From contig JASXTE010000015.1 in NCBI GenBank assembly GCA_030280995.1, positions 21,968,501 through 22,032,500 on the forward strand: a stretch of DNA of 64,000 bases. The letters run 5' to 3'. The notes beneath the pieces were generated by a model that searched no databases, was not told where the DNA came from, and saw nothing but the letters and a program-made list of their open reading frames with translations. Below are positions 24,683-36,800 of the stretch, in pieces. This stretch comes from Hemileia vastatrix (lineage: Eukaryota; Basidiomycota; Pucciniomycetes; Pucciniales; Zaghouaniaceae). Position 1 is the stretch's first letter. Each line of letters opens with the position of its first letter. Both the position numbers and the translations under genes were made by a program.

Positions 24683-25862
24683 CTAATCCAATAGGAAAAT
24701 GTACTTGAGAGCCTTCTCCTCTTTCTTTATCTCAGATATCTTCTCCTCCAAGTCATGTGCCCTCTCATCCCTCTGTAAAAAAAGCTCAAATTTCTTCTCC
24801 TCCAAGTCTTGTTCACTCTCTTCCCTCTTAAAATAGAGCTCAAATTTCTTATCCTCCAAGTCTTTTGTTCTATCATCCCTGCATAAAGAGAGCTCATATT
24901 GTTGCTATTGAAATTTAAGAGTATCTCTTGCAACTTCAACTTTACCTAGAGTGAAAAGGAATATTAACATAAGAAAATAAAAGCTCACTTAATTATTAAG
25001 AGGTATGCTATCACATACCAGCATCACACTTCTCCAGAAAATCACCAATTGAAGAAGGAGGGGTTTGGGAAAAACTATCTCTGTTTTGTTTTATTTGACT
25101 GTTGAAATTCAGAGTAGTTGATGGTCTTTTCTTTTTTTTGGTGGTGAAATTTTACTCTTAATCATTGATGCTAGCTTCAGACTTGCTTGCTCATAGATCC
25201 TGTACTTTTTTATTAAACTTTTTAGAAATAGAAAAAATAAAACAACTAGAAAAGAAATAAAAGCTCACTGGAGTTAGCTTGGGTTTGTTTATATCACCAT
25301 AAGGATCTATTGAAAAGATTTCTTGATTGGTGGAAGTCACATGAGGGGAGGCTTGAGTTGAAGAGGAAGGAAAAAGATTTCTTTCAACATCATGTTTGGA
25401 GATATCATCTTCTCCATCCAACATTCTCTCAGGATTAAAATTGGCTTGCTCTCCAAATATGGAAGCCATCTCTTTATAGTAAGGACATAAAGAATTAAGT
25501 TTATTGTCTATAGATTTGATGCCCTTACTGATATCAAGGTCAGCTATACCAAAACCAGTGGAAGATGAAAGAGTCATAGCCTTCTTTTATTTAACTATAT
25601 AGTTCTTGAAGAGTTCAGAAATCTGTTTAGGCAGAAGATCAATATTTCCCTTTGTCTTATTTTGTAATTCATTGGCCAGTAGAATATATCCATTGACATT
25701 TGATGCAGGGGGCCATCTTACTTTAGTTAAATTCTCAGTACCAAAACAAGAATCATAATTAGTTTTAGTTTTCAGCCAGTTGATAAGTATGAGATGATTA
25801 TTTTTTTTAGTTGAATGGTCTTTGATTTCTCAGCTGAGCTGGGGAAAGAGGGAGTAATGAGA
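24683..25862 (-). pseudogene. Broken Myb/SANT-type DNA-binding protein gene
   Basis: Read on the minus strand, about 25860-25560 gives a Ser/Pro-rich lead and a SANT-like block (NHLILINWLKTKTNY and FGTENLTKVRWPPASNVNGY). Next come STGFGIADLDISKGI and LCPYYKEMASIFGEQANFNP. After likely introns (donor near 25268; exon about 25013-25140 ending FLEKCDAG) the C-terminus (24683-24950) is a charged coiled coil with repeats such as DLEEKKFELFLQRDERAHDL. This order resembles the Myb/SANT plus NAM-associated proteins that are abundant in rusts and accompany PIF/Harbinger elements. It has one frameshift at an 8-A run (25801-25808) and in-frame stops near 25600 and 24910. A partner transposase is not visible here. 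Confidence 0.6.
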
Positions 25863-26265
25863 TTTGAAGAAAAACTGGGTGAAGGCTGCCTTTGAGAAGA
25901 TCTATGATGATGAGGAATGTTAAGATATTTAAAGATGAAAAGGAGAAGAAACAAACAGATGAGATGGGGAAGGGTTCTGAATGGATAGAATGACAGGATG
26001 GGAGTGCACAGCAAGGTAGGGAGGCTGGAACATCCAGAAAGTTATCCAAGATATGGTTATGAAAAATTGAGGATAAAAATGTCAGATAGAGGTGAACACT
26101 GACACATAAAAGGTATAATAGCCCAATTATTAGCAAAAATAATTGTGGAAAATAATTGGGGTATAAATATTTTTATCTGAAATAAATTTAATTGTAGATC
26201 CCTTAGCATTGATACCCCCTATAGAAAATGCCTGAACTGAGAACCAGATCAATGTATATAAGAGC
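25863..26265. other. AT-rich interval, no gene supported
   Basis: The minus-strand open frames here (25772-26390) are hydrophobic, low in complexity and overlap each other in two frames. The Ser/Pro-rich part nearest 25860 may be the N-terminus of the broken Myb/SANT gene. I see nothing else. Confidence 0.5.
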
Positions 26266-26270
26266 ATGTC

Positions 26271-27480
26271 TTTCAGGCTGGGCTCAAGTACAGAGACTTG
26301 AATGGCTTGATTTGTCAGTTTTCTAGAATATTTAATGGTCCTAAATGAATATTGTGGTACAAATCCAATAATTATTAGAATATAACTCAATATAAGGGTC
26401 TCAATAATTTTAATATCACTAATTATAAATGGGTTACAATCTTTTAGTTGGTAGAATAATAGATGTAATAATTCAGATACTATTCAAAGAATTTTAAAGT
26501 ACTATTGATATGTGCTGTAATTGTATTGGTTATATATTTTGATTCTAATGATAAAGAATGTAAAAAACAAGACAAAAAACCACCTCCTTTTATACCCAAT
26601 AATCCTCCAATGTACCCCCTTTATTTACCAGGCCTATGCATGGCTAATGATTCCTCATTCTAGCTAATACATTTTTCCATCAACATAAGAAATTACCAAT
26701 AACAAAATTAGAATGATATAACCTGCCAAAATCCTGTAGTATTAGGGATAATACATCAAAATAAAAGAATAAGCAAAAAAGAGAGTATATGCTTGTAATA
26801 CCTTAAAATAAAGACTAAAAAAGAAAAAATAACACTAAATATTACAAAATATTAAGGGGGATTAACAGTAGAAATGAAGGGGCTAACTATTCCAAATTAC
26901 AATGTGAAATCTCCATCCAATTATGACCAATATTGACTGAGAAACCACTGAGAAACCCCAAAAGGGATGTGAAATGTGGGGTAAATGAATGCAGTCCTTG
27001 GAATGTGCTTTCATGGGTGAATCCTTGACTATATATGCAAATTTTAAGCATGGTAATGAATTAAAGGTGCCAATCTTGAGGTTGTAAATGAGATTAGTGT
27101 ATATAATGAGGTCAATGCACTTAAAATAACATTAAGACACTAAATAAACACCTGTTGTTTATTTTAGCATGTTTCCCCATAGTGGGCGTACAATTTGGGG
27201 GTAATTATAGTGTGAAAATTCTAACTTTCAAAAAATGAAGCTATTCACATGGGAAAAATGGAGGCAGTATGTGTTCAGTACACAGAAGCCATTTCTGGAA
27301 TAAAGAACACCAAATTTGAAAAGTGTTATTTTTATACATTTTAATAGCCAAATAAATAGCTCTTATTAAGGCAAATTGATCTGCCAAGGCATATTTTTAA
27401 TATTATTAAATTTATAGCGCATACATATTCAACTTTTAAGTGATTTAAAGCACAATTCTTGTATTTTTCCATAAAACAAT
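26271..27480 (-). repeat. Family-A solo LTR, left part (1210 bp)
   Basis: It starts TTTCAGGCTGGGCTCAAG and is collinear with 32172-33672 (TATA-like block near 26590, GTTTCCCCATAGTGGGCGTA near 27170). It stops at ATAAAACAAT, exactly where CACCACACAATAT begins. The rest of the same LTR resumes at 53460. ATGTC at 26266-26270 recurs at 53747-53751 as the target duplication of the original solo LTR. Confidence 0.8.
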
Positions 27481-27524
27481 CACCACACAATATGAGGGAC
27501 AGACTTTCTAGAAAGTCTTCAACC
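27481..27524 (+). repeat. Left terminal inverted repeat of the 26-kb element
   Basis: CACCACACAATATG, then a palindrome centred on CTAG (27502-27517), then TCAAC. It pairs imperfectly with 53416-53459. Confidence 0.75.
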
Positions 27525-28299
27525 TTTAACCCTAATTCATCACAAATTGAGTATTAATTGAGCTTCCCTTGAACCATCCATGAAACAAGGATGAAAGTTT
27601 GTTGAATTCATGCTGAATCATAGTTGAATTGTTATTTAAGCCAATGAATTCATTACTTGTAAATTTTTTTAAATCTGAACAATATGATTTTTTTATATAA
27701 GGCTAAAATCAGTGCCCCCCATAGCTAAACCAGGCTGGTAAACACAAAAGATTTTTTTTAAAAAAAATGGTGCCTTTCTCATTCTTTCAAAAAAAATAAT
27801 CCTCATTGTAGATTTAATCAAGCTTCATTTTACATAAGTATTCAGATATTTGAGCTCAATTACATATTTAGATTATTAAATATAATCTGTAATTATTTAA
27901 GAAATACTATATAGTGTAGTGATATAAATCATCAAATTATTTTCAGTGAAAATTTTAAAAAATATGATATTTTATCTTTATGTATGATTGCATAGCAGCA
28001 AATCTTGTGAACCTTTAAAGGATCTGTAGAGCTCAAAACAATCTTCAAAATAAATAAAAGAGTAATATAGTTAAACATATAATTTATAAATAAATTATAT
28101 ATAGTTTTTTTACCAGTAAGTATAAGCAAATGCACAGGTACTGTTTTTCTATAAAAAAAACTTTCCACCATCTTCAGTATATCTAACTATGAAGGTGGGG
28201 ATTCTCTAAAAATTGAAGCACATTAAAATTTAATGATTCACTAGAATTCTAATGTTTATTTAAAAAAAATCCAGGCCATTGGTCTTTCCATTCCCTTGA

Positions 28300-28850
28300 A
28301 CATGATTCTTCTATTTTTCTATCATATCACTTTTTTGAAGAAAAATTCTTCTCTTTATGCTCCTACCCTCTCCCCTCTTATGAATTAAAAACTCATCCCC
28401 TCTAAGATTACCCTCCCTCTTTAACCTCACTTTCCTTTCCCATCCCTTTCATTTCATTTCCCCTCCATACCATTCTTCATCCTTCTTAACCCCTCTACAT
28501 CCCTTTCGCTCACTTCCCCACTACTCCCTACCCCTTTTACTACATAGCAAGAAAAATGGGTGGGGAGTGCAGAGAAAGAGGGTAGGGTTGGAATCAAAGG
28601 GAGATGAGTATGATTTGGAGGATAAGGGATGGGCTCAGGTGGGCTGGTGAGTGAAGAAAAAGGTTTAGGAGGTGAGGTGATGGTAGCTAAAGGGGTAGGA
28701 GGGGTGAGGAGTGTAGGGAAAGGGGAATTGAGGGTTTTGGGGGGTAGCCAAATGAGTAGTGAGGGGTAAAGAGGGTAGAAAAAGGTTTTTCAAGGGCTGA
28801 GGAGGGGTGCAGATGGTGAAAAAGGGGTGGTAAGCACCAGGTCAAAAGTT
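28300..28850. other. Polypyrimidine block followed by polypurine block
   Basis: About 28300-28540 is C/T-rich on the + strand. It switches abruptly near 28550 to a G/A-rich stretch that runs to about 28830. No reading frame with sense runs through it. Such an asymmetry switch can form intramolecular triplex or fold back on itself, but the two halves are not strict reverse complements. Confidence 0.6.
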
Positions 28851-28876
28851 AGACGACTTGCAGTCAAGTGGTTTTT
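28838..28876 (+). repeat. Dispersed about 40-bp repeat, inverted partner at 46316
   Basis: CACCAGGTCAAAAGTTAGAC followed by GACTTGCAGTCAAGTGGTT. The reverse complement is present at 46316-46357. The two copies are 17.5 kb apart within the 26-kb element and may be the ends of a further nested or internal unit, or two copies of a short interspersed repeat. Confidence 0.75.
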
Positions 28877-29869
28877 CAGGTATCTTAAAGTAACATCAGA
28901 AGTAACCTTTGAAGGAATTTTTTTTCTTAAAGTAGTTACAAGCCAAACCAAAACTGTGAATGTCACTGTACCAAAAAAAAAAATTAGAAACATTATATCT
29001 CAATGCCTATTGTTGAAGCTGTCTATCTGATTTGAACTTGAGTAATTTTCAAAAAATTTGCCTTAGTTCTATATTAGCTTCATTTTTCAGGCAAGAAGTC
29101 CTTCATACTAAGTTCCTTTACAACATTTATTTCAGGCCATGCAATACCTTTTCATAATTTTCTTTCTGCAGGCTGGAAAAAAGACATTACCAGGACAAAA
29201 TTCAATGAAAGAACATATAAAATTCTCGTACCCTGTTTTTGTGAAGGAAGTGTGGGTTTAATTTAATCATTGAAAATTTTACTACATGAAATAATATAAT
29301 ATTATTAATTTTACCATATTTTCAAAATGAATTCTAGAAAATAACGTGGAATTTTTTAAATTACTTGATGAATTTTTTATGGTATAAGAGTTAGAATCTC
29401 AATTTAAAAATAGACTTATACTTGAAATTTTATAAATATATATATATATAAAAGAATGCACTCATTCAGATTAATCTGAAACCTGTAATTTTTAAAATTG
29501 AATCATAGTTTCAGGAATATACTTCACCATAATCTAAAAAAAAATAGATGAGTTGATCATTTGAGGTTTTACCCTATAGTGATAAACAAAAGGTTTTGAA
29601 AAAAAAAATATGAAAGAGCAGATAAAAATATAAATAGGTGAGAAAAAAGTGTACTTTCACCAAACATAACTAGCTAATCAGGCACCTTATAGTACTCAAT
29701 CTGATTTTATTTAATTTTTTTTAATAATTATTTTAGTTAAAGGGTAATTTTAGAAACTTAGGGAGGGGAAATTTAAAGTATTTAAACAGATTACATGTAT
29801 GCTGTATGCTATGATGAAAAATAAGTATTAAAACTAGAATTTTTTTTTGTTAAAAATTGTACAGCTGCA

Positions 29870-30200
29870 GTTAGTATAAATAAATGAGACAATTTATCCT
29901 TCTATAAAAACTCAAGCTGTTCTGCTTTCAAACTAGCTTGACTTTTACAATAGTAAAGTTCTATAAAAGTTGATAAATCTTCCAAAATGACCTTTTTCTC
30001 AGTATCAAAAATGAACTACTCTGTCACAGACAAATTATAATTGTGTGTTTCTCCTAGAAAGACTTTTGGAAGTTTCCCAGTAAAATATTCTTCAACAATA
30101 TCATCCATAGGAAAACTCCTGGGCCCTGAAAAAGGCTGAACACCTTCCATTTATGGGGGTTTAGGGACCTTCAATTTTTGATCAACCTTTTCCTGATAGC
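29870..30200 (-). pseudogene. Unrecognised coding relic
   Basis: On the minus strand one frame reads FSGPRSFPMDDIVEEYFTGK, LPKVFLGETHNYNLSVTE (stop), then FDTEKKVILEDLSTFIELYY. It looks like a former exon with one in-frame TAG and another stop further on. I do not recognise it. Its place inside the 26-kb element suggests an accessory frame of that transposon, but it could be captured host sequence. The surrounding 28880-29870 and 30200-30730 are AT-rich with nothing else visible. Confidence 0.35.
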
Positions 30201-30734
30201 TTACGTATATGTTTGAGATTGAAAAATTGAAAGAAATTTAGACATCCACCCTTTTTTAAGTTTATTTAAACGTCAAGTAAAACAAGCACTCCTCCATAGG
30301 ATTGGAGTTATGACACTACTCCCATCCTTTCTTTCCTCAGTATCAGAGTGAATACAGATATCTTTAAAAAATCCAGTAATTTCAGGGACCAAAAAATATG
30401 AATAAATTTTGATTATTCCATCACACAACTTAAAAAATGTGATGATAATTTATAATAACTATTTTAGAGCTATATAAACAATACTATTAATTCTCTTCTT
30501 TTAGAAAGTTTAACTTCAATTTTTTCAGATTCACCTTTTCTATCTTTTAAGAATAGGTTTATTTATCATTAGCTATATAAGAAAATTTATTAGCCTCTCA
30601 TGTGCTGCACCTCTGAAGAGATCTGAAAACTGCCTCATCTATAATACTTTCATCTAAAATTGAAAAGTTCACCAAACCCTTCCCATAATAGCATTTCATC
30701 CATCCAATCACAATATAGTTTACTATACAAGATA

Positions 30735-32166
30735 TGTAAAACATGAGGCAACATGCTGCTACATGTTCTCCTACATATTCTAACCAATATGTTTCAATCC
30801 AACATAGTACCTTAATGATATGTTGGCACACTTTTGTACATACAAAATATCTACCATGTCCTCATGACATTATGCAGCGCATTTATTCATATTGCCAGGA
30901 CATGGTAAATTTGCCTAAAGATGAGGTGGCATGTTGCATCATCTTTTACTTTCTGTAAAATAGTGAAGGTAGTTTGTAGTGTAGTTGCTTACATGCATAC
31001 ATGAGGCGACATGATGCCTCATGTATGCATGTGGGCAACTTGCTTTCTCACATTGTAAAAATAAAAATTATACAAAATAAAATTGAATAGTGTAATTGCA
31101 TACATGAGGCAACATGTCGCCTCATGTATGCAATAACAGCAGCTCAGAAAAAAAAACAGGCAAAATATGAGGCACCATTTTGCCTCATCTTTTGCTTGTT
31201 GGTCAAAGGAAGATGCCACATACACTAGGCCATATTTGCATAAAGATGAGGTGGAATGTTGTGTCATCTTTTTCTTTCTGGAAAATAGTGAAGGTAATGG
31301 GTAGGGTAGTTGTTTACATGCATACATGAGGCAACATGTCGCCTCATGTATTCAATTATAATATTATGTATTTTTTTTTAAATGTGAGAAAGCAAGTTGC
31401 CCCCATACATACATGAAGCAACATGTTGCCTCATTTATGCATGTAAACAACTGCCCTACCCATTACCTTCACTATGTGCCAGAAAGAAAAAGATGAGGCA
31501 ACATTCCACATCATCTTTTTGAGAAAATATGGCCTAGTGTATGTGGCAACTTCCTTTGACCAACAAGCAAAAGATGAGGCAACATGGTGCCTCATCTTTT
31601 GCCTGTTTTTTTTCTTAGCTGCTGTTATTGCATACATGAGGCAACATGTCGCCTCATGTATGCATGTAAGAAACTACACTACCAACTACATTCACTATTT
31701 ACCAGAAAGTAAAAGATGAGGTAACATTCCACCTCATCTTTATGGAAATGCACACTAATGTATGTCACATATGCCTTTGACCAACAAGCAAAATATGAGG
31801 CAACATGGAGCATCATCTTTTGCCTCTTTTTCTTCTGGGCTTCTGTTATTGCATACATGAGGCAACATGTTGCCTCATGTATGCAATTAGAATATTAAGT
31901 TTTTTTTCATTTTTTTTCAATGTGAGAAAGAAAGCTGCCCACATGCATACATGAGGTGACATGTTGCCTCATCTATGCATGTAAGTAACTACCCTACCAG
32001 TTAGCTTCACTATTTTACAGGAAGCAAAAGATGAGGCAAAATGCCACCTCATCTTTATTCCTATGCACCCTAGTGTATTTCACATCTGCCTTTGACAAAC
32101 AAGCAAAAGATGAGGCAACATTGTGCCTCATATTTTACCTCTTTTTTTTTCTGAGATTTTGTTATT
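30735..32166. repeat. Array of palindromes built on ATGAGGCAACATG, left part
   Basis: At least 14 imperfect to perfect palindromes recur roughly every 70-90 bp. All are variants of ATGAGGC, 8-bp centre, GCCTCAT. The best is 30991-31032, with 17-bp arms (ACATGCATACATGAGGC). Two flavours alternate: one extended by GCATAC..GTATGC and one by AAAGATGAGG..CCTCATCTTT. The linkers (for example TGGTCAAAG, AACTACCCTACC, GAAAGCAAGTTGCCC) are themselves repeated in both orientations. The array is cut by the chromovirus at 32172 and continues at 41901. Confidence 0.8.
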
Positions 32167-32171
32167 GCATA

Positions 32172-33672
32172 TGTCAGGCTAGGGTCAAGTACAAGGACGT
32201 GAACTAGCTTGAATGGTCAGTTGTCTAGAAGATTTAAATGGTCCTGTATGAATACTGTAGTACTAATCCACTAAGTTGTAAAATATAATCAAATATAAAG
32301 GTCTCAGTAATATAATTCTCACTAATCTTGTATATGGCTTACAATCTTTATAGTTGGTAGAAAAATAGATTATATAAATTCAGATACTATTCAAAAGTCT
32401 TATAAAAGTACTAATTGATATGTATTGTAATTGGTTTGGTTAAATTGGTTAAATTGTAATGATAAAGAATGAAGAAATACAACCCAAAAACCTCCTCCTT
32501 TTATACACACTGAGTTCCCCAATGATTCCCTTGATGAACCACCCAATACACAGTTAATCACGCCTCTAAACAACTAATAGACATTCCCATCAACATTCCC
32601 AGTGACCCCTGACATAATTAGAAGAGTAATAACCACCAAAATCCTGAAATAATAAGGGAAATCCATCAAAATTAAAGAAAAAGACAAAAAGAGAGTATAT
32701 GCGTATAAAACAATAATATTAAGGACTAAAGGAGACTTTTTAAGGTTAATAATAGCTTAATAATAAGGGGGATTGACTGTAGAAATAATGGGGCTAATCC
32801 TGACATTATACTACGTGAAATTCCCATTCAAAAATAACCAAAATTGACTGAGAAACCACCCAAAAACTTAAAAAAGAGCGTGAGATGTGGGGTAACTACA
32901 TGCAGTTCTTGGCAGGCGCTTGCACGGGTAAATCCTTGACTAAAATTAGGCGAATTTAAGCGTGGTGATGAAATAAAGTGCCAAGAGTGAGGTTATTAAT
33001 GAAATTAGTGCATATAAACAGGGTCAATGCATTATTAATTAAGCTAGGACACTAAATAAGCGCCTGTTGCCTATTTTAGTGTGTTTCCCCACAGTGGGCG
33101 TAGAATGTGGGGTAATTATAGTGTGAAAAAGCTAACTTTTCTAAAAATGAAGCTATTCACACGGGAAAAAAGCAGGCAGTATGTGGCCAGTACACAGAAG
33201 CCATTTCTGGCATAAAAAACACCAAATTTGAAAAGTGTTATTTTTATGCATTTAAATAGCCAAATCAATAGTTCTAAATGAGCCCAATTGATCTGTCAAA
33301 GCTCAATTTTGATATTCTCAATTTTATAGCGCATATAGTCAACTTTTAAGTGAAATAAAGCGCATTTCTTGGTTTTTGCATAAAACAATGAATATAACAG
33401 CTTTAAGTGTACTTAAAAATTATGTAGCCTTATACTTAAGGTTCTTAAGATTACCCTAACATACTCCAACTTAGTATTAAGTACATAAGACCTATAAAAG
33501 GTGGATATATGCGTGTATATAAGGTGCTATAATGGCATTTTTTGTGTATTATCATAATTTTACTTATGTATACTATTTGTGTACTCTCATTTATTATTCC
33601 CATGTATAGTTCATGTGTTTAACATAACTTATAGTTACTTTTTACTCAGTCCTGGAGATATACAGGCTGACA
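32172..33672 (-). repeat. 3' LTR of the intact chromovirus
   Basis: 1501 bp. It holds a TATA-like block near 32498-32505 (minus-strand TATAAAAGG) and is the reference for the family-A solo LTRs at 903-9720 and 26271-53746. Confidence 0.93.
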
Positions 33673-33691
33673 CTCGCCCACCCAAAAAAAA
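33673..33691 (-). promoter_or_regulatory. Polypurine tract of the intact chromovirus
   Basis: On the minus strand TTTTTTTTGGGTGGGCGAG ends directly at the TGTCAG of the 3' LTR, where plus-strand DNA synthesis would be primed. Confidence 0.7.
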
Positions 33692-33856
33692 CAATAAAAA
33701 AAAAATGATAAGTTATACATTTTATTTTATTTAATTTGTAATTTTCAGGTATTCAGAATAAATCTGTAGCATTAAAGATTCAACTTTAAAGAAATAAAAC
33801 ATAATAAAATATTATGAGTACTGGTTTTTTAACCCCTCAGCTGGTTGAACAGAAAT

Positions 33857-36800
33857 TTATTTCTGTTTAAATTTTTTAAGAAGGGTGGATAAATTAGAAA
33901 TTTCTTTTTCAGGTATCCATTTATCAAATTCATTTGATTTCCCTTTAAATCTTAGTAAATACTCAGTTCCTTTTTCTTTAGTAAGGATTCTTTTCTTGAG
34001 TATTTTTTCAATCTCTGCTTTTTCCACAATTTCTTCAGGTTGCTTTTTAGGCCTTCCCCTTCTTTTTGGAAATAAGTCAGGATCATTTGCATGGTTAGGT
34101 TTCAATAATGAGATAGGGAAAACTGGATGTTTCCTATCATATGGAGCATATAATATGACTTCCACTGCATTATTCCCAACCATTTTATTTACTAAAAAAG
34201 GTCCTACAAAGGGATCCTTTAATTTAACATTACCTTGTAAGTTAAAATGTAGTGTTGATATGAGGACTTCATCTCCCTTTTTAAATTCAAATTCTTTATG
34301 AGATTTGTCCCACCTTTTCTTTTCATATTCAAATGCTTTTTGGATGCATTCTTCTGCATGCTTTCTACACATTTGTTGCATATGAATAAAGGATTTAGTG
34401 CCAGGGTGTATATCCAACCTTGGTAGTTTATTTAAAAGATTTACTGGGGTATTTGGTACATATCCCAGCCAGAGTTCAAATGGTTTCTTCTCTGTTACAG
34501 AATGAGTTGTGCTGTTATAAGCAAATTCAAGGCCAGGAATTAATGTTACCCAGTCATGTGTGAATTTCTCATTGTCTTTGTATTCTAATCCAAAGGCACA
34601 ATATCTTCTGATCATGTCTTCTAGAGTTTGTATCATCCTCTCAGCCAGCCCATCAGTTTGTGGATGGTGTGCTGTAGACAATTTTAATTGACAACCTGAT
34701 ACTTCCATCAAAGATGTCCAGAACTCTGAAGTAAATTTAGGATCTCTGTCAGAGATTATGGCTTTGGGGAACCCAGCAGTATTCATCATTTGAGTCCACC
34801 ATAGTAACGCCAAGTCTTTAGCAGATACCTCTTTATGGGTAGGGATAAACTTACACATTTTTGTTAATCTATCCACTATTACCCAGCAAGAATTGAAACT
34901 TTCTTTTCCTGCTAATGGCAAGCCAGTTACAAAATCCATGTTTATAATTTCCCATGGAGCTTTTGGCTGCTCTATTTGTTGTAACAACCCAGCTCTCTTC
35001 CCAGTTAATCTTTTAGATTTCTGACAAGAGTCACATGTTTCAATGTATTTTTGTACATCCTCTTTCATGTTTATCCACCAGGCTGTATTTTTAACTCTGG
35101 TTAATGTTTTGTTAAAGTCAAAATGACCAGCTAAGATGTCATCATGACAAGTACTCAACATTAACTCTTTCATAGAAGGTGGTATTACTATTACATTGCT
35201 TAACTTTTTCCTGTAATATATATATCCATCTTCAATTGATAGTTTACCTTTTTCCAATGCATTTTTATACTTTGGAGGCAAGGTTTTAATTAATGCACTC
35301 ATGGAGGCATTTGTTGGATCATTAAGAATGGTAGATAGTTTAGACAAATCTTTATCAGATGAATAATTTTCCAATATAGTTTGCATAAACTCTTCTTCTA
35401 AATCCACTATATAAATCCCAAATATATGTATAACCTCATTTTCAGGTACATAAGCTGGGTTGTCAGCATCATTTGGCAAAGGACTTCTGGATAATAAATC
35501 CACATTTGAATGCAATGTTCCTGCTCTGTGAGTGATTGTCATTCTTCCTCTGTACTCTTGTACAGCTAGTTGCCATCTAAACATGTGCCTATTAGGTGTT
35601 TTCATGTTTAGTAATGATTTTACTGCACTGCAATCTGTTATAAGTTTAAACTTCTGGTCTTCCAGATAGTAATGAAGTTTCTCCAAAGCCCACACCACGG
35701 CTAAACATTCTAGCTGTGTGGCACCATACCTTAATTCTGTTTTTCTTAAGGTTCTGGATATATAACAGATAACTACTTCAGATAATTTTCCATTTATTAT
35801 CTGTTTTTGCTGTAAAGCAGCACCCAAACCTATGAAACTTGCATCCGTGTACAAGATAAAAGGTAGGGTGAAATCTGGCAGTCCCAATATTGGAGCTGAC
35901 ATTAAACATTCCTTTAATTTGTTAAAGGCGTGCTGTCTTTCATTATTCCAAATGAAAGCTTCATTCTTCCTGATTAATGTTGTTAAAGGGGCTGCAATGG
36001 ATTGGTAATTTTTAATATATTGTCTATAATATCCACACATACCCAAAAAACTTTGAACCTCTTTTACATTTTTAGGTATCCCAATGTTTTTAATTGCTGC
36101 CACTTTATTCTGGTCAACACAAATTTGTAATCCAGATACAACATGTCCAAGTACTTTCAAGGATTGAAATCCAAACTTACATTTCTTTAATGCAATAGTC
36201 ATATTAATTTCATCCATTTTTTGAAAGACTCTTTTCAGGTGATTTAAATGTTCATCATATGTTTTTGAAAACACTATGATGTCATCAATATAAACCAATA
36301 GCCATCCTTCAACCATTTCCTGATGAAAAACACTATCCATCAATTTTTGGAAGACTGAAGGGGCATTCTTTGGGCCAAATGGCATTCTCACATACTTATA
36401 TATACCCATATGTGTGGTTATTAATAAGTAATTTTGAGAATTTCTTTCCACAGGAATCTGGTGGTAACCCTTGTTCCCATCCAGACAGGAAATATATTTT
36501 GCTCCTTGTAAGGTAGCATGGATAGAAGCTATCCTTGGTAGAGGGTAAATATCATCTACTGTATATGTATTCAGAGCTCTATAATCACCGCATAATCTTG
36601 CCTTATCTTTTTCATAAGAGATTAATACTGGTGAAATGACACAATACTTAGGTGTTGTGTCCACTTTTTCAACAATACCCATTTCCAACAACAATTTTAT
36701 ATTGTCTTCAATATCTTTCCTTTTTGCAGGAGATGCTGGGTAAGGTTTCTTTTTTAAGCTGCCAGGAATATTATCCAAATCACAGCTTAAAGAGATTTTC

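Noticed and set aside
25772..26390. Overlapping minus-strand hydrophobic frames
   Set aside because: Low complexity and two overlapping frames; only the part next to 25860 may belong to the broken Myb/SANT gene.
30735..32166. Regular short repeats suggestive of a CRISPR array
   Set aside because: The genome is eukaryotic, the spacers are themselves repeated, and the repeats vary in sequence and length.
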